DNA of 64,000 bases from Pogona vitticeps (lineage: Eukaryota; Chordata; Lepidosauria; Squamata; Agamidae). Made by a program: the position numbers and the translations under genes. Positions within the stretch are counted from its first letter, which is position 1; the number at the start of each line of letters is the position of its first letter. Of this stretch, positions 1 through 10,000 are shown piece after piece. The notes under the pieces are model-generated. The model saw only the letters and a program-made list of their open reading frames with translations, ran no database searches and was not told the origin of the DNA. The DNA lies in NCBI RefSeq assembly GCF_051106095.1, contig NC_135783.1, positions 192,652,947 through 192,716,946 of the forward strand, in the 5' to 3' direction.

Positions 1-82
1 TCCATGCATAAGACACCCCTCAATTTTTAGTGTAGTGATTTTAGGAAAATGCAGTGTCTTATACACAGAAAAATATGGTAAA
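1..82. mobile_element. end fragment of a MITE with ATAAGAC-type termini
   Basis: The stretch has ATAAGACAC near its start and GTGTCTTATACACAGAAAAA near its end, followed by ATATGGTA. The same layout (ATAAGAC, a CTCAGTTTTTA-like run, then CTTATAC and ATATGGTA) closes the fuller copy at 40.42-40.70 kb. I infer it is the right-hand part of a non-autonomous DNA transposon whose left part lies outside the window. No coding capacity is visible. Confidence 0.45.
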
Positions 83-2164
83 TCTTGCATCCTCTTTTTC
101 TTGGGGAACAAAATGGGAGTGGGGGGCTGTTATTCTCCTTGTAGCAAGATTTCGTTGCACAAGGTTTGTGGAACTTTTCTTGTGAAAGAAATGGAAAGGG
201 TACAGGATTATTCTTGAATGCAATCTTTCCTGGGCAGAATACACTGGAAAGGGTACAAAGCTGTGCAGAATTAGGCATATTCCTCCACAGAACACTTTCC
301 CTCCCCAACCCCGTGGAGGGTTGGGGAGGGAAAGTGAGATCAAGGCCTTGTATTCATGAAAACCAGAAAATCTCAATGATGCAGTAGACCCGGCATGAGG
401 AGACTTGGCAAATTGCAGAGAATGAGAACTTTTGTGAGTACTCCTCTCATTTGTGACTGCAGTGAATCCGACAAGATTACGGCTTGAATAAAAGTGGCAC
501 ATGTCTCAAAGTGAAGGCAACCAATACTGATGAGACGATATCATGGCATCTACTGTGTAGCTGTGATGGTAGCCTGTTCCGGATGAGACTCCACCCACTT
601 GAAATAGCTGGAGTGTCATCTGGCGATACTGTTAAATTCAGCGTTGTCACTGGCAACTTAGGTGGACCTCAATGGCATAGAGTGTCTTTGCCCAGCTTTG
701 CCTGCTGGCAGAAGAGCAGATATTCCTCAGCTGAGACACTTTAGCCACAGTGACATACAGGCTATGATCACCTTCCTTTGGTAATGCACTTTATGTGCAT
801 TACATAATTTGAAAACTGTAATGCACTTTATGTGTGGCTGTCCTTTGACGGAGATATCTGTAGGGGACATATAACACTGATCCAGAAAGAGCTGAGCTGC
901 CTTAATACGAAGTGTTGACATTGATCCCATACTTACTTGAAGCCAAGGAACTTGTAGGATTGTTTCTCTCGGTACCATCCTGCCCATGCTCTAAGAACTG
1001 ATGGGAATCCCAGTTTCCATGGTGGCACTCTGGATTTGGAATAACCTTCCCCAGAAGCACATCTGAAGCCAATCTGTTTGTCCCTTTGGTGCTAAATTAT
1101 TACCTGTACCTCTCTGGGGGAGGAGATGGGTTCCCCCAACCCAGTGAAACAAATGCTTCTTAAGCGGCAAGTCATTATTATATGCAACATACCACCTCCA
1201 ACTTACCACCCCCGGAACAAACTGTACAAAAGATTCTTTTCATTTTCTTTACACCTCGCGTTTCCTTTCTCGTGTAATTATGAAATTGCCTTTCCCTTAT
1301 TAATCTGCCTTAATGCAGCCTTTGTAACATAGGGATAAATTATTAGCTGCTGCTCACCTTTGTAACAAGGCAATCATTTTATAGAAAGCTTCACTTCTCA
1401 TTTACACTCCTGACATAATTTTGCTTACATTAACTTATGCAGAACGTTGAAATTTTTTTAAAAAAAATCTCTTGCTTTTAGGATTTCAGTGGGGGTGGTG
1501 TTTAAAAAGGGGGGAACTCTGTGTATACAGAAGGAGAAATATGATGATTTCTTTATCAGAACCTGACTTTTCCTCTCAGTGAACGGAAGACCCCTGTGTC
1601 TATTTCTTGGTAACTGTATTCTATTTTCCCTCCTTATGTCTGTTCATTAAATCTTGTTTTCCCTGATCTATGCAGTCTTAGAACAAAATACAATGATAAA
1701 CAGCAATATGTGAGTAGCTGGCATGTGATTAGCAGTGTTTAGTAGCACTCTAGAGAATGAGTAAATGTTTCACTGTACACATTTCTACTGCAAAATATGA
1801 AATAAGCTAGTATTTTAGAGGCGTCATGCTGAATCACAGTGCCAAACATGCAGATGGAATATTTCACACTTCAGGCATAGCCTAGCAAAAGCTGCTTTCA
1901 TTTAAGGCTACAGTTCTAATCACACAGATTTTCATCTGTTCTGTAAATTATGCTACATAAGGCCGATTATGTCATTAGCAGTGGCCATTTTTAAGAAAAT
2001 GATATTTATGATTCCCCCCTCCCGCAACATCCTGAGGTTCCCACAAGGTTCCTTTTGCTGTGGGGAAGCCATTGAAGACTGCAAGATGAGGTGAAAGTCT
2101 TTAATTTTCGAAAACTGTTGCTGTGATTTCGAGAAATGAAATATCTCCTCCCCCATACCAGAAC
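83..2164. other. gene-free stretch, unassigned
   Basis: There is no recognisable coding region or known repeat. All reading frames are short and lack family motifs. It contains a strong hairpin (293-336, listed separately) and a 17-bp direct repeat, GTAATGCACTTTATGTG, at 781-797 and 818-834; the first copy lies in the palindrome TAATGCAC-TTTAT-GTGCATTA. From about 1230 to 1440 the DNA is AT-rich with several TAAT/ATTA cores and could be a conserved noncoding element, which cannot be decided without alignment. Confidence 0.5.
293..336. repeat. perfect 19-bp inverted repeat (hairpin)
   Basis: The arms at 293-311 and 318-336 are exact reverse complements with a 6-base loop. One arm is pyrimidine-rich (CACTTTCCCTCCCCAACCC) and the other purine-rich. 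Nothing around it resembles a transposon end, and no T-tract follows it. Its role is unknown. Confidence 0.8.
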
Positions 2165-2316
2165 CCCTAAGACAGTGGTGTCAAACTGTGGCCCTCCAGA
2201 TGTTCTTAGCCTACAGCTCCCAGAAGCCTTCAGCACCACCTCTGCTGGCCAGGATTTCTGGGAGTTGAAGTCCAAGAACATCTGGAGGGCCACAGTTTGA
2301 CACCACTGCCCCAAGA
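2165..2316. mobile_element. hAT-type MITE with perfect 35-bp terminal inverted repeats
   Basis: The element spans 2173-2308 and begins CAGTGGTGTCAAACTGTGG. Its first 35 bases (2173-2207) are the exact reverse complement of its last 35 (2274-2308), and weaker pairing runs on to about 2225/2256. Flanking 8-mers CCCTAAGA (2165-2172) and CCCCAAGA (2309-2316) differ at one base and fit an 8-bp hAT target duplication. It has no coding capacity, so it must have been moved by a transposase encoded elsewhere. Confidence 0.85.
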
Positions 2317-2823
2317 GCTTTCCTATGATGAAAAGGATCCCAAAGGAGAGTTGAGACCTTGCTTGGAGCAGGGGGTGGGGCTTAGAAATGTTTTTCCCCC
2401 TGAAAAATCACTGCCATTCTCTCTCAATCTCTGCTGGTACAGGTGTTGATGTCTTTCAAACGCATTGCATTGAGAGTATCATGCTGAGTATCCCTTACAG
2501 GAGAAGGGTAGGATTAAAAGGCTTTCATGGCAACCAATTAACATTTGACTCTATACAAAGTATGTGGATGGCCATAGTCTGGAGCTATCTTTCCTGGCCA
2601 GGATGAAAGTGATCTGTGGTTGTGGGGTGAGGTGGGGGGGGATTAGACAGGTCACTGTCTAATAGGATTTAGATTTGCTATCATTCTGGATCTCTGCATG
2701 ACTAAGGAACCCACAAAAAAGGTTGGACCTCAGAGACTAATAGATCCAAAATTATTCCTCGAGTTCTTGGAGGAGTTCCCACTTGCCTGTTTATACCCTA
2801 TTTGATCTGTGGAATGGGGAGAT
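2317..2823. other. gene-free stretch before LTR element A
   Basis: Unassigned DNA with no recognised gene or repeat family. A small perfect inverted repeat, ATTAGACAG / CTGTCTAAT (2642-2663), follows a G-rich tract. The stretch ends at the target site of LTR element A. Confidence 0.5.
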
Positions 2824-2828
2824 GACGC

Positions 2829-3318
2829 TGTCACATACAGCACTGATGGTACCTGTCTGTCATGGGTTTGGAGGGAAAGTTCCATCCTATGGGGAGTGGA
2901 AGGCGGGACATCAGGGGGGAGGAGCTGTACTGTATATATATTTGGAGCTTGTGTGGAGAAGTTTAGTTGGGGGAGTTGGAGTCTGTGTGTCAGACTGGGT
3001 ACAACTGTTGGTCAGTTAGTACCTACCTGATAGGTTCAGGTGTCTATTTAGGTAGCCAGAACTGATAGGTTCAGGGTCTGTGCGTTACCCTAAAAGGGTT
3101 CTGTGGGAACCAAGCTGTTGTATGTGTGTGATTGGGGTTATGCCACGTTACATTATCCTATTTACCTGATTCTTTTATGTACCCTGTTTGTTATTTCAAT
3201 AAACCTTGTTCTTTTATTTAGTAAAATCCATTCCTGGTCTGTGTGACTCCTTATAGGGAATGGTTGGTGGCAGCATAAGTATAGGGTGGCATACTCCAGT
3301 AGGTCTGGGGTTGTCACA
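2829..3318 (+). repeat. 5' LTR of element A
   Basis: The LTR starts TGTCACATACAG and ends GGTTGTCACA, so it has TG...CA ends. TGTATATATATTTGG near 2931 is a candidate TATA box, and AATAAA at 3198-3203 is a candidate polyadenylation signal, which places U3, R and U5 in the normal order. It is 490 bp and matches the 3' LTR at all but about one position. Confidence 0.92.
2932..2940 (+). promoter_or_regulatory. candidate LTR TATA box
   Basis: The AT-alternating run TATATATAT lies about 105 bases into the LTR and about 260 bases before its AATAAA signal. This is where a U3 promoter is expected. The same box occurs in every LTR of this family in the window. No transcription start was determined. 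Confidence 0.5.
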
Positions 3319-3759
3319 TTGATTGGTGTCCAGCGTGTGGGATACGACTAGTCCAGTTGTCCAGTGGTCCAGCAAAGCCTTGGCAAGTGTGCCCAGAGCA
3401 AGGGGGGTCTAGTCAGGGAAAATCTGAGGGCGCGTAGGTAATCTTCTAGGCTTACCTCACGGGGAGGTAGGCTAGTGGAAGAACGTGCACACTCAGATTG
3501 GGGGGGACTAGATTAGGGAGCTCTGAGGCAACCTGTTTTGGCGGGAAAGGGCTGAGGCAAAGCTGTGTGAAGTAACAGTGATCTAGCCTGTCTGCTGAGA
3601 GGCCTAGCAGAGGGGGTGGATTCTGCCTGGCAACAGTTGCAAGTTGGTGCTGAAGGAACAGCAGCAGTCTATAGAAGGCTGTTTCTGAGGCAAAAGGAAA
3701 AAAAGTCGTCGTTTTATTTTGAGGCTTGACTTTTGAAGGCAGCCTGTTCTGGGGGGATT

Positions 3760-6700
3760 ATGCCCTTGACTCGAAGCCAAATGGCAGAAATGGGGGAAGT
3801 GAGAGAGCCACAGGGAGACCAAGGTTCTGAGGAGGAATTTGGCTCAGTGCAGGAAGAGAGCACGGGAGAACTGACCTCAGAACTCAGGAAAATGCTCCTA
3901 GCCCAACAGCATGAACTGAGGGTGAGGGAAATGGAAAAAGAAGAAAGATTAGAGAGAGAAAGAATGGAGGAAAAGGAAAGGGAGAAACAGAGACAATTTG
4001 AAATGGAATTGGAGAGAGAGAAAATGGCGTTTGAGCTGAAGAAGCTGGAGATAATGAGTAGAAATAGTAATAACAATAATAATGAGGGGAACCCAGGGAA
4101 TGGGGAAGGCAGCCTGTCTAAAACTGACCTGAAGAAATTCCCTGTGTACCACAAGGGAGATTGCCCTGAGGTGTTCTTTTCCCTCGTGGAAAGAGCGTTT
4201 GTGGACTTCTCAGTAAGGGAAACTGAGAAGATGACCATTATGCGATCTTTAATCAGTGGCAGCCTGGCAGAAGTCTATGCAGAGATGCCAGTGGAACTGC
4301 TGAAAGACTTCGCTGAGTTTAAAAAACTGGTGTTTGCCCGACATGGGATAAATGCGGAACAGCTGAGGCAAAGATTCAGGTCACTCACAAAAAAACCAGA
4401 GCAGACTTTTACCCAAGTGGGGGCCCAACTGGTGAGGTTGCTAGAGAAATGGCTGTCTCAGGAGGGGACAGAGACCTTCCAGCAGCTCAAAGACCTGATA
4501 GCGCTGGAACAATTTTATTCAGTCCTACATGGGGAACTGAAGTTCCAGGTGAGGGAGAGGAAACCTAAATCGGTGACAGAGGCGGCAGAGATCGCAGATT
4601 TTATTTACCAAATAAGGAAGCCCTTAGGTGCTGAGGGGAAAACTGTGGGTAAGCCCAAAGAAACCTACAGCAGGTACTCTCAGGGACCAGGGAAAAACCA
4701 GCAAGGGGGAGGGGCCCAGGTTGAAGGGAAGCCCTCAGACATGAAACCACCAAGACCTCAGATTTTGGAGGGAAAACCAAAACCAGATGAGAAAGACTCC
4801 AAGTACAGCAGAAAATGTTATTTCTGTCAAGGAAAGGGCCATCTAATCTCAGAGTGTGAGAAATTAAAGCAGCTAAAGGGAAATTTACCTCATGATTTGA
4901 GTGGAACCAAGCCAAAAGCTGTGTTCTGTGTCCAGACAGAGCAAAGCTCCTTGCCATTGAGGGAGCCTGTTACCATGGCTACTCAATCTGGACCAGTTAC
5001 ATCTGCTGATCAGGCTGGGGAAAATGGTCCTCTTGTGGAGGTCAAGCGCTGCTTACTAGTGAGGACAGATTCGCAATTGTTTGAGACTGCAGGGGTGGAC
5101 GTAGGAATATTTGACCATCAGTATAGGGGGCTAAGGGATACTTGTTCCCAGGTGACCCTGTGCCATCCAGACATTATTCCTAGGGAGTATATAATCCCAA
5201 AGGAGAGCTTGAAGGTGGCAGGGATTGAGGGGCAGGTGATCTCACTGCCAGTAGCTGAGGTACCTGTGAGCTTTCAAGGCTGGAGGGGAGTTTGGCGGCT
5301 AGCAATTTCATCGACTCTGCCTGCAGCCGTGCTCGTGGGAAATGACCTGGATGAACATGTGAAACGGGTGCTAGTGATTACACGCTCACAAGCTACCCCG
5401 GGGACAGTTCAGGGGGGTACTGAAGAGCCCGAGGTGGAAGCAGGTGAGGGTAGTCCCGAAGCTGTGGTAGAAACCTTAGCCACGGACAGCAAATTTGGCC
5501 AAGAGCAAAAGGCAGACGCCACTCTCCAAAAGTGTTTTGAAAAGGTGACAGACACCCAGCTAACACCTGAAACCCCAGCGAGATTTCGTGAGAAAAAGGG
5601 AATTTTATATAGAGAGACCCTGATGAATATCTCAAAAGGGGGAGATGGGATCAGAAGTCAGCTAGTGGTACCTGAAAAGTATCGCCCCATGATCTTACAA
5701 AGGGGGCACTCTGACATGTTTGCTGCACACTTAGGGGTGAACAAAACACAGCAGAGAATCACACAAAATTTTTACTGGCCTGAAATAGGGAAGCAGATCA
5801 AGGAGTTCTGTAAACAATGTGATGTGTGTCAGAGGCAGGGGAATAACCGTGACAGGACCAAAGCGAAGTTGTGCCCTTTGCCTGTGATTGACACCCCGTT
5901 CAAATGTATAGGAGTGGATATTGTGGGACCTTTGCCCAAGGCCACAAAGAGGGGGAACCGGTTCATTCTCACCATTGTGGACCATGCCACGAGGTACCCC
6001 GAAGCCATTCCCTTGACTAACATTGAAACTAACACAGTGGCAGATGCCTTGGTGGGGTATATGTCCAGGATGGGATTTGCCTCAGAAATAATCACAGATT
6101 TGGGCACATCGTTTACATCAAAGCTCATGAAACGGTTATGGCAAATCTGTGGAAGTAAACACAAGGAAACCACTGCCTATCACCCCGAAAGTAATGGGTT
6201 AACGGAAAAGTTCAATGGGACTCTGATGCGCATGATTAGGGCTTACTTGGCTGAGAATCCAAACAATTGGGACCAGAAGCTGCAATCCTTTTTGTTTGCT
6301 TATCGATCAGTGCCACAAGCCAGTACCGGGTTCAGTCCGTTTGAACTTTTGTTTGGGAGAAAAGTGAAAGGTCCACTTGATTTAATCAAACAAAATTGGG
6401 AGCAGATCACCCAGGATGACCCACAAGATGTTGTGACGTATATAGACACTTTAATGAATGACCTGAAGAGAAACCTAGAGCTAGCAGCAGAAAACCTGCA
6501 AGCTCAGACGGTCAGACAGAAAACCTGGTATGACCAGAAAGCCAGGGAGAGGCACTTTAACCCAGGGGAGGAAGTGCTTTGGCCTAGGCCCTGCAAAGAG
6601 AACAAACTGCAGCTGGGTAGCCCAGAAATAAAATACTTGGGTCACATAGTAGGGGGAGGAGTGATAAAACCCCTCGAGGCCAAGATAGAAGCCGTTCGTG

Positions 6701-7308
6701 ATTGGCCCAGACCCAACACCAAGAAAAAAGTCAAATCATTTTTTGGGTTGGTGGGCTACTACAGAAAGTTCATCCCGAGGTTTAGCGAGATGGCGACTCC
6801 GCTGACCGATCTGACGCGGAAGAAGACTGATGACCGCATCCCGTGGACCAGCGACTGTGAGGAGGCGTTCCAGAGGTTGAAGCAGGCGCTCATCCATTAT
6901 CCAGTGCTGCGTGCTCCCAACTTCGACCGGGAGTTCATCATCTACACCGATGCGTCTAACAGCGGGGTAGGAGCAGTTCTTCGCCAGGAGGATGAAAATG
7001 GTGACCAGCATCCAGTGTCCTACCTGAGTAGGAAACTCCAGAAAGGTGAGAGACATTTGGCAACCGTGGAAAAGGAGTGCCTGGCCATAGTATACGCGAT
7101 TCAGAAGGCCAAACCTTACATCTGGGGAAGACATTTTGTTCTGTGCACTGACCACTCACCACTGCAGTGGTTAAAGACAATGAAAACCCATAATAGTAAA
7201 CTTATGAGGTGGGCTTTAAACCTGCAAGATTTTGACTTCGAAGTGAAGGTGGTCAGAGGGTCAATGAACTGTGTTGCTGACGCCTTGTCAAGAAGACCCG
7301 ACGAGTGA
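3760..7308 (+). pseudogene. gag-pol: gag-pol polyprotein of element A (fossil)
   Basis: This is one frame of about 1182 codons from an ATG at 3760 (MPLTRSQMAEMGE). An upstream in-frame TTG at 3733 is less likely to be the start. In order I see a charged, probably coiled-coil Gag N terminus, an asparagine run, a SCAN-like capsid region containing LIALEQFYSVL, a CCHC knuckle (CYFCQGKGHLISEC), an integrase with HHCC and DDE-type motifs, and an RNase H-like end closing with VADALSRRP. Gag would form the particle, integrase would insert the DNA, and the RT/RNase H part would copy it. The copy is broken and shorter than the frame of element B (1480 codons). It is probably not autonomous. Confidence 0.85.
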
Positions 7309-7550
7309 AGACGGCGAAGAAACCATGGACTATGTATATTTTGGTGACCAAAAGTTAAATGTACCTGTTTGTTGAACAGGCTTGGTTTGTATTAATAAAG
7401 GTAATTTAATGTATTGCGAATATTAATGTTTAAAGTAAGTATGGGATTGTGTTATAATGTATAAATGTTTTGTGTTTTGATCCTGGTTGTTTCTTTTGGA
7501 GAGAAGCACTTTAGCTTTTCCCCTGCAAAACAACTTATAAAGAGGGGAGG

Positions 7551-8040
7551 TGTCACATACAGCACTGATGGTACCTGTCTGTCATGGGTTTGGAGGGAAA
7601 GTTCCATCCTATGGGGAGTGGAAGGCGGGACATCAGGGGGGAGGAGCTGTACTGTATATATATTTGGAGCTTGTGTGGAGAAGTTTAGTTGGGGGAGTTG
7701 GAGTCTGTGTGTCAGACTGGGTACAACTGTTGGTCAGTTAGTACCTACCTGATAGGTTCAGGTGTCTATTTAGGTAGCCAGAACTGATAGGTTCAGGGTC
7801 TGTGCGTTACCCTAAAAGGGTTCTGTGGGAACCAAGCTGTTGTATGTGTGTGATTGGGGTTATGCCACGTTACATTATCCTATTTACCTGATTCTTTTAT
7901 GTACCCTGTTTGTTATTTCAATAAACCTTGTTCTTTTATTTAGTAAAATCCATTCCTGGTCTGTGTGACTCCTTATAGGGAATGGTTGGTGACAGCATAA
8001 GTATAGGGTGGCATACTCCAGTAGGTCTGGGGTTGTCACA
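7551..8040 (+). repeat. 3' LTR of element A
   Basis: This 490-bp LTR has the same TG...CA ends, TATA-like run and AATAAA as the 5' LTR. It is preceded by a purine-rich tract and followed by the target duplication GACGC. By eye it differs from the 5' LTR at about one position, which is the basis for calling the element young. Confidence 0.92.
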
Positions 8041-8117
8041 GACGCAGATGACAGGCTTGATCTATGTTAAATGTCATCTATGAAAATTACAAGCTCCTTT
8101 ATTTTCTGAGGAGGTAA

Positions 8118-8300
8118 GGCAACTGCGTTGTGTAATGGATAGAGTGACAGACTAACAATCTGGAGAGCAGGGTTCAAATACTCACTTGACCATGGAAACT
8201 GGGTGGGGGTGGGGGAGTGAAACTGGTAAAACCACTTGCCTTGAAAGCCTTATTAGGGTCAGTGTAAGTCAGTTCCAACTTGACAGCACTGAACACACAC
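8118..8300 (+). mobile_element. tRNA-derived SINE
   Basis: A degenerate tRNA-like head, GTGTAATGGATAGAGTG ... GGTTCAAATACTC, supplies A-box- and B-box-like promoters. The body ends in a segment reading TCAGTTCCAACTTGACAGCAC and an ACA-rich tail (AACACACACATG). That body resembles the squamate SINEs with ACA-type tails. It is not a functional tRNA, since no cloverleaf with an intact acceptor stem is visible. Confidence 0.65.
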
Positions 8301-8447
8301 ATGCAAAGAATCAAAGCTCTTGACTCGGTGATCAGGCAATAGTGGGGACTACAAACATGATATGAGCATAGCTTAGGGCCCATTTTAGGTCCTGCTGTGC
8401 AGTGGAGAAGAGAGTGAAGATGTCTTGCTTCTTCTCTTTATATTTTA

Positions 8448-8616
8448 GGCTTTTAATTATAATGTATTGTATTGCACTGGTTTTACTGCACTTTATGATA
8501 TTTGATTTATGCCCCAATTGTATTATTATTATTTTGCATATGTATTATTTTGTTACTCTGTTGTTTTATCTGCTGTAAACTGCTCAGAGTGGCCCTGATG
8601 GCCAGATGGCAGTATA
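8448..8616 (+). mobile_element. LINE 3' end (L2/CR1-type)
   Basis: The stretch from CTTTTAATTATAATG to CTGTAAACTGCTCAGAGTGG ... GGCAGTATATCAATCAA matches, in reverse orientation, the block at 40.86-41.05 kb over roughly its whole length. Both end in the same tetranucleotide tail. Assignment to an L2/CR1-like 3'UTR rests on the CTGCxCAGAGTGGCCCT ... TATA pattern common in reptile LINE ends. No ORF part is retained. Confidence 0.55.
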
Positions 8617-8648
8617 TCAATCAATCGATCAATCAATCAATCAATCAG

Positions 8649-8720
<72 letters not shown>
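8617..8720 (+). repeat. microsatellite (TCAA)n then (ATC)n
   Basis: About 16 TCAA units with a few TCGA/TCAG variants switch to about 13 ATC units near 8680. It directly continues the LINE 3' end before it, so it probably grew from that element's tail. Confidence 0.9.
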
Positions 8721-9158
8721 AAATTCTTTGCTCCCACCTTGCATCAGCACAATCTTGTCCAGTGGAAATGTTCTGAGTACTAAAGGGCCCTTACATCCTA
8801 GATGCCTGAGTACAGATCAGGAGCCCCCAGAAGGCCAATGTATGAATTTACAAAACATTTTGCAGGGAAAAATCATTTGTATCCACTCTGATTGAAACTC
8901 CACATTAAGGGTAGATAATGGAGAGGGAACTTGGACATCATTTTGCCCACTTCAGGTGAACAATTTCAATTTTTTTAAAAACCTGATGATGTGAATAAGT
9001 GGCTTGGAGAACTGAGATCAGCTACTTGTTCATTAGACCTGTGTCCATCCTGGCTAAGAACAGTTGATTTTATTATTCACCTCACTTACCATTTCAGTGT
9101 TTTTCACCCAAATAATTATCTCAGGAATGTCAATACCACTGTGCTCAAAGAGGCAGAC
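8721..9158. other. gene-free stretch
   Basis: No gene, known repeat or strong secondary structure was recognised. It ends at the target duplication of the palindromic retroposon that follows. Confidence 0.5.
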
Positions 9159-9170
9159 AACCTAGATTTT

Positions 9171-9424
9171 GTGGTTGTTGTGTTTTTTTCGGGCTCTTTG
9201 GCCATGTTCTGAAGGTTGTTTTTCCTAACGTTTCATCAGTCTCTGTGGCCGGCATCTTCAGAGGACAGCACTCTGTCCTCTGAACATGCTGTCCTCTGAA
9301 GATGCCCATGGCCACAGAGAGGCTGGCGAAACGTTAGGAAGAACAACCTTCAGAACTCGGCCAAAGAGCCCAAAAAACCCACAGCAACCATTAGATCCTG
9401 GCTGTGAAAGCCTTCGCGAATACA
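9171..9424 (+). mobile_element. palindromic retroposon with 12-bp target duplication
   Basis: The element folds on itself. GGGCTCTTTGGCC ... TTCTGAAGGTTGTT ... CTAACGTTTC (about 9190-9235) pairs with GAAACGTTAGGAAGAACAACC ... GGCCAAAGAGCCC (about 9328-9372), and the centre repeats GGACAGCA / TGCTGTCC blocks. It ends with GTGAAAGCCTTCGCGAATAC. The flanks AACCTAGATTTT (9159-9170 and 9425-9436) are identical 12-mers. That length is typical of LINE-driven insertion rather than of cut-and-paste elements. I recognise the ends as a common reptile repeat but cannot name it securely. Confidence 0.75.
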
Positions 9425-9670
9425 AACCTAGATTTTCTTCATGTGCAAGGGAGTGAAGATTGGAATATTGCCACAAATATTATCAAAGACACCACAAATT
9501 TGAATATGGATTCAAGAGTAGTGAAACTGTTAGGAAAAATGTCAGAAAGCAACTCCTTCATATCATCACCACTCCTCCGGGATGACATCTATTGATTCCA
9601 TGACTCAGGTGGAAGGTTTAATACCAAAAAATAGTTTATAACTAGCAGCAACTAGTTTTTTAAAAACTTT

Positions 9671-10000
9671 AGTTTTATTTAAAAATATTTTTACCCCACT
9701 TTTCTCCTGAAGGCAGCGTACGTCATTAAAAGAATATTTTAAAACTAAAACCAATAAGTATACAAATACTAAAAAGGATCAAACAAATACCACACTAAAA
9801 GAGGGTAAACCAAAGCAACACCAAAAGCTCATTCAAAGTGGCAAGGTACAACAATCCATTAAAGACCCCCATTCAGCAGTTAATCACTGAGGGAAGGCTT
9901 GTCTGAAGAGAAAGGTCTTTGCCTGCTTGCAGAAGGACAGCAAAGATGGGGCCAGTCTGGAGCAGCCACAGAGAAGCCCTCTCCCGTGTCCCCATCAAAC
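9671..10000 (-). mobile_element. LINE 3'UTR fragment, family shared with 17.5 kb
   Basis: The left end is T-rich (TTTTATTTAAAAATATTTTTACCCC). The body shares GTATACAAATACTAAAAAGGATCAAA, CAACACCAAAA, AAGGTACAACAATC and CCTGCTTGC(A/G)GAAGGACAGCAAAGA with 17.53-17.84 kb. The right part reads GCAGCCACAGAGAAGCCCTC, typical of reptile L2/CR1-like LINE ends. The T-rich side on the left suggests the minus strand. Confidence 0.6.

Larger units (their letters stand above)
2829..8040 (+). mobile_element. LTR element A: Gmr1-type Ty3/gypsy retrotransposon, broken copy
   Basis: Two 490-bp direct LTRs (2829-3318 and 7551-8040) bound an internal region. They are flanked by the 5-bp duplication GACGC (2824-2828 and 8041-8045). 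After the 5' LTR comes TTGATTGGTGTCCAGCG, the likely primer-binding region, whose tRNA I could not assign. A purine-rich tract, AAAGAGGGGAGG, abuts the 3' LTR. The internal region carries one long gag-pol frame with integrase ahead of the RT/RNase H part, the order typical of the Gmr1 group. It is a fossil with about one break and is shorter than element B. The two LTRs differ at about one position by eye, so the insertion is young. A full partner such as element B could have supplied proteins for it. Confidence 0.9.
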
